From NCBI RefSeq assembly GCF_000002425.4, contig NC_037259.1:4555481-4619480 (forward strand): a stretch of 64,000 bases of DNA, written 5' to 3'. The position numbers were made by a program, and so were the translations under genes. Below are positions 21,641-33,912 of this stretch, piece by piece. This DNA comes from Physcomitrium patens (lineage: Eukaryota > Streptophyta > Bryopsida > Funariales > Funariaceae). The notes under the pieces were generated by a model. It did not search any database, had not been told where the DNA came from, and worked only from the letters and a program-made list of their open reading frames with translations. Position 1 is the stretch's first letter; every line of letters begins with the position of its first letter.

Positions 21641-21961
21641 TGTTAGGGACATAGTCCTTAGAACCTTCTAGAGACAAATTTTTAGAACCTTCTAAAGACA
21701 AGTTTCTAGAACCTTCTAGAAGCAAGTCTCTGGAATCTTCTAGAAGCTTCCTAGTTGATAGAAGTTGCTTGAGAAGCTTCCTAAATAGGAGTATATATTG
21801 GAATTGAGGCTGAAGAGTTCTTCAGTCTCGACAACACATCTCTTGGAGCTCTAGCTCACCTCTCTGGTGTTGTTCTTGTATTCATCTGATTAATCTAGTT
21901 CTTGCCAATTCTTCTTGAACTTCTTGATAGATCTCGAGCCTGTATTTCTTTGTCCGTGACA
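21641..21961 (+). repeat. A 3' LTR
   Basis: The 321-bp partner of 16000-16320. Its heat-shock-type array is more eroded: TTCTAGAACCTTCTAGAAGC remains intact once, with other units reading TTTTTAGAACC or TTCTAAAGAC. TATATATTGG and the start-site inverted repeat are retained. Confidence 0.92.
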
Positions 21962-21966
21962 ACTTT

Positions 21967-23760
21967 TTAATGGATTCAAAGAAAGTTCAAGCTATAATGG
22001 AGTAGATAATTCTAAAGATAGTATAAAATATATAATTTTTTTTATTTTTTAATTTTTATTAGATATTTATCAAGAATTACTTTGAAGTTGCTACTTCTTT
22101 CACTTAATTGTTATTTAAAGGAAAATTAGAATAGAAATCTCAACACAAAAGGCTTTTTAAGATTTAAAGGTAGCTTTTACTATAACTCCAATCATAATGC
22201 ATCAAAATTTTATGAAAGCTTTTTATTTGGAGATTGATTCTTTTCATTATGTATTAGGAGATATATTTTCATAGATAGAAAATGATAAAAAGTTTTACCC
22301 AATTGAATTCTATTTTTTTAAAAAATAGGTGTATAGATCAATTATGAGATTTATAATAAAAAACTTTTTGCAATTATAGACTCTTTTCAAGAATGGCGTC
22401 ACATACTAAAAGACACTACACATCTTGTGATTATATATATAGATAAAGAAAACTTAGAATATTTCATATCAACTTGGATTTTGAATTGCTGTCAAGTTTT
22501 TTGGAATATATTATTATCTTATCTTTATTTTATGATTATATATTGATTAAAGAAGCAACAAAGACTATCAGATGTTTTATTAAAGATATCATATTTTGCT
22601 CCAAAGGCTGGAGAAGTAGCATTTGATCAAGAATATATTACTCTCTTGAATCTGAAACAATTTCATCTTTATATTACTTCTATAGTGACACTTATTTATT
22701 TAAATTTTTTTAGAAAAATTTATTTAACATTAGCTAAAGATTTTTTCATTTATAATATCAAGTAATATCTTAATAATAAAAATTTTAAGTTTTTATAATA
22801 TCTTTTATATTTTAAAGATTATTTATATATTCTAGAATATTTGATGTAACTTTGTATTCTTTAATCTTGTCATGATTTTTCAATTTCAAGACATTTTGGA
22901 TTTAAAAAAATATCAAAGCTTATTTCTCTAGATTTTTGGTGGCTTCAAATATAGAAGATTATGAAGGACTTTTTTCTCTCATGTGATATTTATTCAAGAT
23001 CTAATAATTTTCAACATTGTCTTTATAAACTTCTACAACCATTGCCAATTTCAAAGTGATCATGGTCTTTAATATCAATTAATTTCATCACTAATCTACT
23101 ACTATCAAATACATTTGATGCTACTTATGTTGTTTTGGATTGACTTATAAAGATTCTACATTTTTTCTTGTGCAAAAAAATAATTTTTGAAGAAAAAATG
23201 GCAAGACTCTTTCAATATATATTGTGAAGTATATATAGACAACTTTGAAGCTCCATTTATAAAAAACTCAAGATTCTTACAAAGCATCTTTAGAAAAGTT
23301 TAGAAAGAAATTTCCTCCTTTTTAAGTTCAAGATAAAATATAGCTTCTTTGACAAAATATCAAGATCAATCAACCTTGAAATAAGTTGGAGTATTGAAAA
23401 ATGGGGCTATTTTGTATTCAAAAGCAAATCAATCCAATGGCTTATTGGTTGGAACTACATACATCTATAAAAGCTTATCTAGTCTTTTAATTCAATGGTT
23501 TATTGATTAGAGGCTTATTCATAATCAATTATTTTAAGAAGAATATAATCATCATTGCTTTGAATTAAAATAAATAATTATATAAAATATGCAAAAAAAA
23601 TCTTTGATTTTTTACAAAGAAGAGGCAAATTGGAGTATTTTATTCATTAGCACTACTATTATATCAATAGAAATATATAAAAACTAGCAAAAAACTCTAA
23701 TTAATGTGCCACAAAAGATACAAGAATTTTATCAATGCTAATTTCAAAAACCTAAATCTA
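21967..23760 (+). pseudogene. A0 pol part 2: RT end to chromodomain
   Basis: It continues A0 RT immediately after A (LMDSKKVQAIM), then RNase H near 22200-22560, integrase zinc-binding and core 22860-23220, with a gap relative to A in the integrase catalytic region where the text jumps to the chromodomain linker, and a decayed chromodomain near 23590-23720. Stops occur every few codons. Confidence 0.6.
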
Positions 23761-24155
23761 TTTTAAAATAATTTTTTTATGAAGCTATTGCTATAATGAT
23801 GTATATAACAAAGAGAGTAAGTATAGCTCACAACAATCTTAGAGTATAATATATCTAATTTATAATCCAATATATTAAATTGGAAAGAATTTAAAAAATC
23901 TTTCAATCAAGAATCTCAAAGTAGAAGAAAAGTTAGAGCTTTCCTTATCATTGCTACTAAATCAATTATTTTAGCTTTCAAAATCTTTCTAAGATCATCT
24001 TAGACATAAAGCTAGACCTTTTCAAGAGAAAAAATGCCCATACTACAATAAATTCAAACAAAAAAGACTTGAAGATGATACTCAAGCTGTGGTCATTCTA
24101 TTATAGATATGAAATTGATACTCCTCATGAAACTTGGAATTAGAAGGAGAGATGA

Positions 24156-24596
24156 TATTACAGACATCCAACAAGAAGATTTTGTGAATATTCATAAAAT
24201 ATTCTATCATATTTTAAAAGATCTTTAAATATTTTAAAAATATTTTAATAGAAGATTCTAAAAGATTTTCAGAATATTCTTTAAATATTCTAATAGATTT
24301 TTAAAAGTTTTAAAAAAATTATGGAAGTTGTTCAAAAATCTTTCTAAGGTTGCTTCATCTTCAAGCAACATAATAACTTCTCAAGAAGCTTTCTAATACC
24401 AAATATGTATTCGAATCAAGGCAAAAGAAATCTTTAGACTTAACAATAATTTTCTTGGAGTTCTAGCTCACTTTTTTTAATATTAATCTTATACTTGTAT
24501 AGTTTAATCAAGTTCTTGTTAGCTTTTTTATTGAAAATTTTTTATTCAACTTTGTATTTAGTCTTTTTTATATTATATTTGTTATATGTTGTCACC
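24156..24596 (+). repeat. A0 3' LTR (decayed)
   Basis: It follows AGAAGGAGAGATGA, a decayed polypurine tract. The start TATTACAGACATCC corresponds to TGTTAGGGACATAG of A. The A-family heat-shock-type units are decayed to TTTTAAAA-like sequence. Confidence 0.65.
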
Positions 24597-25772
24597 TTTA
24601 GCTTCATTAATTCAATAGCTAATTAAAATATATACCATCTCAAGTACAACTAATAATTTATAATATTTTTTTATATATTGATAATACCATGATATTATGC
24701 TTGTAAGCAATAATCTTACCTTGCTTTAAGATATCAAAAAGTTATTTTATTCTTGATTTTTGTTATTCAACCTTACTTAAGTATCCTACATTTTGAGCCT
24801 CTATGTGATACAAGATATACACCAAAGATGACTTTGAGTCTCTCAAAGCATCTACTTGAAATAAAAATTCATTAAGTATGGTTTTTTCAAATCTCTCCCA
24901 ATCTCAACTCGTTTTGTACTTGGCATAAAACTTTTGGCATCAAATTTTTCCTCTACTATGATTATTGTTCTTATATCAAAGACTTTTTCATATGGAAATA
25001 TAATCAACTCTTTCAAATAGATCAGTATTTGCACGTACTTAAATATTGCCTTTATTTTGAATATTATGGCTCAATATATGTACAATCCTAAGGCCAAACA
25101 CATCCTTGCATATAAATACACCTTCAAATACATCTGCAATATTTTTAAGTATTTTTTAGAAAAGTGTTAAAGTTCACAACTACCACAGCTCTTATATAGA
25201 TTTAACAACAAGTACTAGGTTGGCAAGATGGATGAATATTGATCTACTTTAAGCTACATCTACCTACTGTCTCAAGAGACCATTAATTGGTATTCAATAC
25301 ATCAAAGATCCATTGCTATCATATTACATATATTCTTGCTTAAAAATATATCAGGCATCTAGTTATGAAAGGTAAGTAATAATACAACAATTCTACAAAG
25401 TTTAATAGAACCTTAAATAAACTTTTAATAATTCCTAATAAATCCAATCAAATTTTAATATATCAAAGTAAATTTTAAAAAAATTACAAAAAAATATAAA
25501 AAATCCTTAAAAAATACTAAAAATAAAAATCTTAATAAAATTTTAATTTAATCTTAACCAAATCTTAGATCAAATCATAACTGAAATCCTAATTGAACCT
25601 TAACCAAATCTTAGGTCAAACTCTCATGAAATCCTAATAAAATCTTAAATCCTAAATGAATGCTAAATAAGTTCTAAATCAAATCCTAAGCAAATCCTAA
25701 TCCTAATCAAATCCTAAATCATATCTTAAATCAAATCCTAATCAAATCATAGATCTTAAATAAACTTTTAAT

Positions 25773-25805
<33 letters not shown>

Positions 25806-26823
25806 TCAATATTTAATGATTAAACCATTGATATCAATTCAGATTTTGTATACTTTTTAATATCTTGGTTAGAAAAAAGTACAAGAAAGATGAAATTGAT
25901 TGCACTTACCAATTAAAAGAAATGCAAGATAATCCAATTAAGTGTTAGGCGGCCTCCTACTTCAACCTAAATGTTTAACTTCTAATGTTAACATCTCTTT
26001 TTTTAACTATTGAATTGTTCTTAAATTTCTCCCAAATGTTGAAAATAAAGTCTAGTATCTATTTAAAAAAAATACTTCAATCTAATTGACAAATGGCTGA
26101 AAATCTTAGAAATTTTCACTAACCTTCAAACTCCAATTTTTGAGACCTCAATCCACAAAAACCTTCATATACGTCAATCTATTTGTTCAATTGATCTCAA
26201 AATTTGTACACATTTATAAATATCATATTAATACACTATCCAAAATTCACCTATATATATACTACAAAACTCAAGAAATCCTTGAATTTATAAACATATT
26301 TTTATTTCTCAAAATCTAAACCAACCAAGAACAATATTAACTTTGAAAATCTCTCAAAAATTCAATATCAATTCAATTGACATAAATCCAATGTTTAAAA
26401 ATATCTCTTAAAGTTTTTTTACAAATTTCATTCTTTGATCTACCGAAGAACTTTGGAATTACCATAGGTGCACGGTTTTGTGCCTTAGAGTCTGATTTTG
26501 ACCAAAGTTGACAATTGGTCCTCTTTAGATATCAATTCTTGGCTTCTTGAGGTAAATTTTATTAAAATCTTCTCTTAATTTCTTCTTATAAATATCTATA
26601 ACATATAATTTTCTAATCTACTTTATTTTTCCTTGTTTATGATTCTATAAAATAAATGAAAGCCTATTTTATAAAAAGATAGCATTAGTATTTTTTAATT
26701 TTAATATCTTTTTATTATTATCTATATTTTTAAGATAATTTTCTATAATATTTTAAAATAAGATCTTCTATAATATAATATTTTCTTCTTTCTTTCATTC
26801 ATTAGCTATGTTACATCATAACA
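24597..26823 (-). other. AT-rich region including the probable 3' LTR of T1
   Basis: No coding signal was found. Read on the minus strand, position 26823 begins TGTTATGATGTAAC directly after a purine tract (TTTAGGGGAGATGAC, 26838-26824), so the 3' LTR of the minus-strand element T1 probably starts there and runs leftward. Its other end could not be placed. The region includes the degenerate repeat at 25400-25805. Confidence 0.4.
25400..25805 (+). repeat. Degenerate TCCTAAATCAAA-type repeat ending in poly(A)
   Basis: Irregular units such as AAATCCTAATCAAATC and AACCTTAACCAAATC repeat for about 400 bases and end in a run of 26 A (25780-25805). Spacing and sequence vary too much for a clean tandem array. 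The CCTAA words resemble telomere repeats only superficially. Confidence 0.6.
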
Positions 26824-26850
26824 GTCATCTCCCCTAAACATGTGCATCCT

Positions 26851-27397
26851 TGTTATGGACATACATATTTACTCTAATAATTATCTAGATAATAAGAATA
26901 AGTAGAAGTAAGTCAAAGTAGATAAATATGATAATATCTTGTGGAAAGCTTCTTAAAAGCTTCATAGATGCTGCTTTGTCTTTATACATATCTATAGGTG
27001 ATTGATAGGTTGAAAACTTGGCCAACAAGGATGCCACGTCTCAACATGTTGATCACTTGTAGTGTAAGTTGGACATATGGCACATACCTAGGAAACTTGC
27101 CTTACAAATTAGACATGTATCTTACAAGTTGGATGTGTATTAGTGGTTCTATAGCATGTCGCCACATAGTCTTTAGTTAAGTAATATATATATAGAGGCA
27201 AAAGTGAGGCCTTCCTCATTCTTGTCAATTCTTTTCTTGCTTTTAGTTTAGTTTCAAGATTCTTATATTTTTATAGTCTTTGGCAATAGCCATTCCAATT
27301 CTTCCTTGAATATACATACTTTCTTCTATTTTATCACTTATTTTTTTATACAAATTCTACGAGTTTATGTATCTTTTTTTAATTTGTGTCCTTGATA
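26851..27397 (+). repeat. D 5' LTR
   Basis: It starts TGTTATGGACATAC and ends CCTTGATA, matching 31496-32038. It contains TATATATATAG and a GTGAGGCCTTCCTCA inverted repeat at the expected start site, partly eroded. Confidence 0.82.
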
Positions 27398-27532
27398 GAT
27401 TCACAAGAGTACACATACAATATCAAAGCTTTGTCTTTTCTTCATTAAGAATGGATTATTCCTTTCTCTTAATAAGATGTAAGTATATTAGAAGTTTTAG
27501 ATTACTTTCTTCTAAAGTGATATTATTTTTAG

Positions 27533-27573
<41 letters not shown>
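27533..27573 (+). repeat. 41-base poly(A) run at an inversion breakpoint
   Basis: An uninterrupted run of A joins the plus-strand leader of D to its inverted gag block. The matching position in B reads GTCTTTAGCATTTTC, with no such run. Confidence 0.9.
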
Positions 27574-27575
<2 letters not shown>

Positions 27576-27865
27576 TGGTAAATTTGGTGATTGATGAATC
27601 TTCAAAACTTAGATCTTGTGCCATTAAACTTCTTAGGCAATCCAATTTTTGGTTCCTTGAAACTTGAATGATGTTCCATTGTAAGAGCAGTAGTATGGCT
27701 TGGTGTAAATGTTGAAGCAACTACAATCATTTCTATATCTTCATTGCTTGATAATCTTATTGCTCCTTGTGGTGGTAGACTAAGTTGATACATCGCAAGC
27801 ATTAACTCTCTCATTTTCTCTTACATTTGAACCATTATACTCTTCATTTCAGTAATCTTTGCCAT
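27574..27865 (-). pseudogene. Inverted N-terminal gag of D
   Basis: On the minus strand from ATG 27865 it reads MAKITEMKSIMVQM, a stop, then MRELMLAMYQLSLPPQ and EPKIGLPKKFNGTRSKF. These correspond to the first ~90 residues of B gag, where the same blocks are MAELFEMKSAIVQM and EPRITLPEKFDGTRFKF. The rest of gag continues on the opposite strand at about 27930. Leader-like sequence continues beyond the ATG to about 27925, so the inverted block is about 350 bp. Confidence 0.75.
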
Positions 27866-27929
27866 ACTAGTATAATAAAAAGAAAGGTGTCTATTCTCAT
27901 AATATACAATACTCAAGAATTAAGAATTT

Positions 27930-28662
27930 TTTTAATCAATTAGTCATTGAATTACAACTTTAAAGTTATTCAACTCAAGAATCATAAGTTAGGTTTATTA
28001 GAATACTACTTTTAGATTCTACTTTAACATAGTTTTCATTATTTTTTGAATGAAGTGATCTAATATTGGATAATTTGGAAGTATTTTTAGTGGAGTTTCA
28101 ATCTATATATAGGAAACATAATACAATCTATATTACAACTAATAAGATTTGTATCTTGTAATAAGGTAATTAATCAAAGACATTATACACTTCATAATTT
28201 TGACAATTAGTGATAGATATCAAGTAGGATGATACAGCACTTATCAGCTAATTTTTCTATGGATTACAATATGAAGTAAAGAAATTGATGTTCAATTTAT
28301 CTGATCCTCAAACATTGAGTCAAGCAATTGATTTTTCTATGAAATGTGATAATCGACTTTTTGAGTTTCGATCTGAGAATTGCACAAAAAAACCTCAATG
28401 TTATTAAAATTGAATGATGACACCAATGACTTTTCAATCTAAATATTTAGAAGTAGAAGACATACAAATTGATGTAGTATGTTTTAAACCTCTTACCAAA
28501 CAAGAAAAGACTTGTTGTCATCAAAAAAGACTATGCTTATATTGTGGAGAAGTTAAGCTTACTACTCAATATTTTCCAAAGAAACAATATAATTACAAAA
28601 TAAGGAGTACTGTTGTCAAAGATGAAAAAATATTAGAAAATAAATTTTTTCAACTATAATAG
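27930..28662 (+). pseudogene. D gag, C-terminal part in normal orientation
   Basis: Homology to B gag resumes at the INQVQLVIEL block and runs through LPDPQTLSQAIDF (here LSDPQTLSQAIDF) to a complete-looking CCHC-type knuckle region (LCLYCGEVKLTTQYFPKK, with the last Cys now Tyr). It ends at TAG 28660-28662 in the conserved motif. Confidence 0.68.
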
Positions 28663-30912
28663 GGACTGTGCAACTAGAATCTTGTATAATTCCTAATAAA
28701 GGTCTTATTCTTTCATCAAAATCCCTCTCCTTATTTTACAATAGATATGTGTTTAGGATCTAATAATCACAAAGCCTCTATTTTAATAGATTTAGGAGCC
28801 TCAACTTATTTTTTAGATGAAGAATTTGTTAAAAGTCATAATATATAATTAGTACAAAAAACTAAATCCATACACACAAAAGTCATAGATGATCATCTGT
28901 TATCTTCTAGAGATGTTACTCATAAAATTCTTCTAATCCAATCATTTTAGATTTATCGTGGCTAGAAAAATATAATCTTATGATAGATTGGATTTCTTGT
29001 AAACTTGACTTTTCTTCAAACATCATTAAGAGTTTTTCTAATCTAATAGAAAGCTATAAGTCTAGTGTAGCCAAACTTGTACTTGTAAGTGCAAAAGCTT
29101 TTTTGTATGCTGCAAAAAAAAGATTGTCTTTTGTTATTTGTGTCAGACCCATTTTAAATGATGAAAAGATTTCAAGTAAAATTTCAAGTTAATATTAAGA
29201 TTTTTATGATATTTTTGAAAAGACAAATGTAGATATTTTCTTAGAACATCGTCCATATGATTAGTCAATTGATCTTAAAGAAGGAACTGAGCTCCCATTT
29301 GATCTAATCTTTTGTTTATCACAAAATGAGTTTGGTTGAATTCAAAAAGTACATTGATTAGAACTTAGCCAAGAATTTCATACTCCATTCAAAATCTCCA
29401 AAAGAGAGAAAAGAAATTTTTGACCAACAAAAGATAATTTTATTAAAGCTAGAATAATTTCATCTTCAAGCAATGAAATCAACATTGATTGTTGATTTGA
29501 CTTTTCTTAAGCAGATCCAAGTAAGTATGTCCTCAAACCTTCTTGTTCATGATATTAAAAAGAGTTCTTCTAAGACTCCAAATACTTCTAAGTTTGAGTT
29601 TAAAGAAAACCTATTCTATTTCAAAAGACACTTATATGTTCCAAAAGAAAAATTACAATTACGTGCTCTTGAAGCTCATCACAATTTTCTTGCAGTAGGA
29701 TATTTTGGATATAATAAGACTTTGGAGCTTATATCCAAAGATTTTTAGTGGCTTCAAATGAGGAAGGTTGTTAAAGAATTTGTGCAGACATGTGATGTTA
29801 GTTCAAGATTAAAAATTCCTCATCATTGACCTTATGGACTCTCCTAACCATTATCTTTATCAAAACAACCATGATCTTCTATCTCTATGGATTTTATCAT
29901 GGATCTTTCAATTTAAAGTTCATATGATTCCATATTCATGATTGTAGATTGTTTCACTAAGATGGCACATTTTGTACTATGTACAAAATCTATCACAAGT
30001 GAAGGAACAGCTAAACTCTTTGTTGACAACATCTATCACTATCATGGACTATCAAAGGATATTATATTAGACAGAGGAATATAATTTTTATCGAGATTTT
30101 GAAGAACTCTTTTTAAAATATTGAAAGTGGATATAAAACTATTTTAGACTTTCCATCATCAAACTGATGGACAAACAAAACAAGTAAATCAAGTTTTAAA
30201 GCAGTATTTGAAGTATATCATCAACTATCAACAAGATAATTGAAAAACTCTTTTGCCATTAATAGAATTTTCTTATAATAATTTGATATATTCTTCTACT
30301 CAATAAATACCTTTCTTTGTCAATTATGGTTATCATCCATGATTTGATACTTTTGACTTTTTAAAAGTTGATAAACTTATAGCAAAAGATATGAAAAATC
30401 GATTGTTAGAGTTACATGCAACAATAAAGGCTCAATTAAAAGAAACTCAAGAACGACAAAAAACCAATGGAGATATCTATTACAAAGAATAACATCAATT
30501 CCATATGAGGGATAAAGTATGGTTACTTTGTCATAATATTAAAACTATTCATCTTTGTGACAAGTTAGATTATCATAAGCTTGAACTATTTCCTATTTGT
30601 GAATAGAGCAATCCAATTGCTTATCGATTATACCTACAAAAGTCTATGAAAATTCATCATATGTTCCATGTTTCTTTATTTGAGTCATACAAGACAATGG
30701 ATATACAAAGAAGGAGACAAATGCGTTCATCTTCTACAGAAGTGGACAATAATGAAGAATTTTAGGTAGAAGAAGTCTTAGATTCAAGGCGACACCAAAA
30801 TAGGTTAGAATATCTAGTATATAGGCATGGATATGACATTAATGAATATGCATGGGAGCCATCCAAAAATCTAATAAATACATCAGCTAAAGTTAAAGCT
30901 TTTCATCAATGA
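28659..30912 (+). pseudogene. D pol lacking RT and RNase H
   Basis: The protease core is near 28780-28830 (LIDLGASTYFLDEEF). RT starts near 29330 (FKKYIDxNLAKNFILHSKSP) and jumps at about 29400 to the linker before integrase, which in B lies 1.16 kb further on; both sides of the junction read CCAAAAGA. Integrase zinc-binding part follows (HHNFLAVGYFGYNKTLELISKD), then the core (MDF, with SDRGT decayed to LDRGI) and a chromodomain near 30760-30880. Several stops are present. Confidence 0.72.
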
Positions 30913-31027
30913 CATCCATTAAAATCAAGATGAAGAGTCAAAAAATTCTTTATTATAATGCAAAGCAAGGTTAATGGAGATTTTCATTCTATCTTGTATA
31001 AAAAAAAATTAGATTTTTTAGTATTTA

Positions 31028-31455
31028 GGAGATAGAAAAATCAACAACCAACAGATTCAACTCAAGAACTATCATTTTTTGACCTACCAAACAAGACATT
31101 GCAACTATTATAACCTTCAAGGTGGTAAAATCGAAATGAAGATACTCAAAAATGACATATTCTTCTTCAAATAGATGGCAAGATATAGTGCATTTGGTAC
31201 CACAACCTTAGAAGAGACTCACAATGTTTAGTGATACTTTTGGAGGTAAAAACCACTCTTGATGGTATTACTAATGTTTTGTTTGAAGAAAGTTATAAAA
31301 GCCTCAATAATGATCAAATATCAAGGTGGTCTTTATGTCCTCGTATGGGACATTATTGATGGTTGAAAGAACCTATCAACTACCTTTAAAAGAAACAAAG
31401 ATTAGAGTATATGGCAAATAGAATTCAGTGCATCTTAGACTTCATCAATATATAA
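31028..31455 (+). pseudogene. D 3' accessory ORF (broken)
   Basis: It follows pol as in B. The start ATG has become ATA in this copy (IEKSTTNRFNSR-like reading against MEDQQLVDSTQE). The conserved block reads MGHYxWLKEPINYL with a stop in place of Arg, and the end is FINI as in B (FLNI). Confidence 0.55.
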
Positions 31456-31495
31456 TCACCACTCCTCGTGGAACTCGTCTTTAGAAAGGAGATAA

Positions 31496-32038
31496 TGTCA
31501 TGGACATACATATTTATCTTGATAATTATCTAGATAATAAGAATAGATAGAAGTAAGTCAAAATAAATAAATAAAATAATATCTTGTCGAAAGCTTCTTA
31601 GAAGCTTCATAGATATTGCTTTACCTTTATACATGTTTATAGGTAATTAGTAGGTTGAAAACTTAGCCAATAAGAAAGCCACGTATTGACATGTTGACTA
31701 CTTGTAGTATAAGTTGGACATATGGTGCACACCTAAGAAACTTGCCTTGTAAATTAGACATATGTCTTGCAAGTTGGACGTGTATTAGAGGTTCTATGAC
31801 ATGTCACCACATAGTCCTTAGTTAAGAAATATATAGAGGTAAGAGTGAAGCCTTCTTCACTCTTGTCAATTCCTTTCTTGCTTTTAGTCTAGTTTCAAGA
31901 GTCTTATGTTTTTTTAGTCTTTAGTAATAGCCATTCCAGTTCTTCCTTGAATATACATACTTTCTTCTATTTTGTTACTTTCCTTTTGACACAAATTCTA
32001 TGAGTTTGTGTATCTTCTTTTAGTTTGTGTCCTTGAGA
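31496..32038 (+). repeat. D 3' LTR
   Basis: It follows AGAAAGGAGATAA and starts TGTCATGGACATAC. It pairs with 26851-27397 and ends CCTTGAGA, a decayed CCTTGACA. Confidence 0.82.
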
Positions 32039-32043
32039 ATCTT

Positions 32044-33912
32044 TCAACATGCACCAAGTTTTTTTGATTACATTAATATAGAGTATTCTTCATCTTAGTC
32101 AAATTTTTTATCTTCAATTTTCTCCTCTACTCCCATTTCAATGTCTTGTAATAAACTTTGTTCTTCATTAAAACAAATGTCTTCATCTCTTTATTTAAAT
32201 AACTTGATTTACTTGTCTAATATAGGTGTCTTCATTTTTATACCATCAAGTTCTTGTAACAAGTATGTTCCATTGTCATATACTTGTTTGATAATATAAA
32301 GTCCAAACCATCTCTTTGTAAGCTTCTTTATTGTACTATGTTGTTTGTCTAAGCTACTATCATAAACTAACACCCAATCATCATCTTTAATTGTCTTAGG
32401 TCATAGTTGATGTTTTTTTTTATCAAATCTGTCTTTATTCTTTTTTCTTGCTTCTTTCAACCTCTCTATTGTTGCTTCAATATCATTAGGTCTTCTTTCT
32501 AATTTTTGAATCTATAAAGCTAAAAATTATTTTCTATCAAAATCATCTTTCCAAGGCATTATATTCCATATAGGTACTATCTCTTTTATTGGCATTATTA
32601 TTTTTTGTCCATACATTAATTCAGAAGGCATATAACTTATTATTGAACTATGAGTTGTGTGATTAGTTCATAATGCAAATGGTAGTAATTTAAGCCATTC
32701 ATATGCTTTGCCATTACATGATTTTATTAATGCCTTAACAATATGTAACTATCCATACTCACTCTTACTATTACCTTCTAGATTATATATTGTTATTAAA
32801 TAAAGTTTAATTCTTATTTTATTAAAAAAAATCCTTATGCTTTCCTTGCATCCAATTTGCTGGTATAAGTTGTAAATTTTTTAATACAATCATAGCAACA
32901 AATAACATCTTCCAATAAAAATCACCATAAATCTTCAGTACCTTTTGTTCTTAATACTTATCATTCAACTTTATTTGATAAAACTTCTTGTGCAAGTATT
33001 AAATACTTCATTTATCTAATTTCTATAGATATTGCTACTAAATCTACTACCTACTTAAAATATAAAGCTAAAAGATATTTTACATATAATCTAGATGCAA
33101 AATATTTCAATACACTTAACAAGTTTCACAAGATTCTACAAAATTTGCTACGTCTTTGTACATGCTCTTCTACCAATATTTTTCTTTCAACTTAATAAAT
33201 TTTACTCAAATATCCCAATTCCATATCAATAAACTTTCATAAAATTCCTTAATAATCTTTTATTGAGCTTTTAAACCACATATAATCCATTGTGGTATTT
33301 CTCTTCTTTTTTTTGGATGCTTCCATAAATATCCATTATATAAAAAATATCCATTTTTTTTTTTATAATTATTCTTAAAATTTTAATTTTTCCAATCTTC
33401 TTGTCTCTTTTATGTATTTAAATACTCTCCAAAAATTTTTTATTCTCTTTCATATAAATATCTCAAAAATATTTTTAATGGTGCATTCAAACATACACCT
33501 TCTCCCTTTGATAATGTATTAATATAAAAATTTGTACCTACATCATCTTTTAAATCAATCATATCTTCTTCATTATAACCCCTTGTTTTTGATAACATAT
33601 CTAGAACTAATTTTTTTTCTTCTGTAATATATTAAAATTCTAGATTCATAGATTTGATATATGCTATTCACTTTAACATAGTAATATCAAGACTTGAACA
33701 ACTTGTAATCATACTCAATAAAGGTAGAAAATTTATTTTTATAATTATTAATGTATTAATTAAATTTTGTTTTTTATTTTTTATGGTTATTATTACAATC
33801 CATAATTTTCTTTTGATTTGTGCATACATCCTCTGCCTAACATTTAAAACCTTTATTCTAAATCTTATTACCTATTTATTCTCTTTTTCATCATCTTGTC
33901 CAATTGTCAAAT
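32044..33912 (-). pseudogene. T1 integrase region (broken)
   Basis: On the minus strand, from right to left, a zinc-binding end reads LKEKYWWKSMYKDVANF followed by CKLC (near 33180-33090). A later core part reads GKAYEWLKLLPFALWT (near 32720). A C-terminal domain reads DWVLVYDSSLDKQHS and KRWFGLYIIKQVYD (about 32390-32270) and ends YLLQELDGIKMKTPI. These are hallmarks of Ty3/gypsy integrase of a Tat-like or related lineage. Many stops and indels; no protein expected. Confidence 0.65.

Larger units (their letters stand above)
16000..21961 (+). mobile_element. Full-length A-family chromovirus (A), inserted in A0
   Basis: The element is 5962 bp with two 321-bp LTRs (TGTTAG...GTGACA) and an exact 5-bp target duplication ACTTT (15995-15999 and 21962-21966). 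It interrupts A0 within RT: host sequence before it ends ...ATCCAATGAAT and after it resumes with the RT block read as LMDSKKVQAIM. The order is leader/PBS, gag, pol with chromodomain, accessory ORF, polypurine tract. The LTRs differ by several substitutions and coding regions have about a dozen stops, so the copy is relatively recent but dead. Confidence 0.93.
6856..24596 (+). mobile_element. Old A-family chromovirus (A0) carrying two nested elements
   Basis: The LTR pair is 6856-7339 and 24156-24596. The internal region restarts exactly across two later insertions: E at 8603-14990, between zinc knuckle and protease, and A at 16000-21961, inside reverse transcriptase. Removing both with their duplicated targets leaves about 5.4 kb, close to the length of A. 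The gag start at 7501 (VSMVESLESKLD) matches that of A (ISMTESSESKLD). The copy is saturated with A/T-directed substitutions and cannot be coding. Outer ends are approximate because they are decayed, and no target duplication was recognised. Confidence 0.75.
26851..32038 (+). mobile_element. B-family chromovirus D, rearranged and RT-deleted
   Basis: LTRs are 26851-27397 and 31496-32038. Target pentamers ATCCT (26846-26850) and ATCTT (32039-32043) differ by one transition. Relative to B it has an inverted 5'-leader/gag block preceded by a 41-base poly(A) run, and a deletion of about 1.16 kb that removes most of RT and all of RNase H. It could only have moved, if at all after these changes, with help from another element. 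Confidence 0.82.

Noticed and set aside
25400..25805. Interstitial telomere repeat
   Set aside because: CCTAA words are present but not in regular CCCTAAA units, and AATCAAATC words dominate.
27529..27720. Minus-strand frame ending in poly-Phe
   Set aside because: The poly-Phe is the 41-base poly(A) read backwards; the upstream part is real but is the inverted gag block of D.
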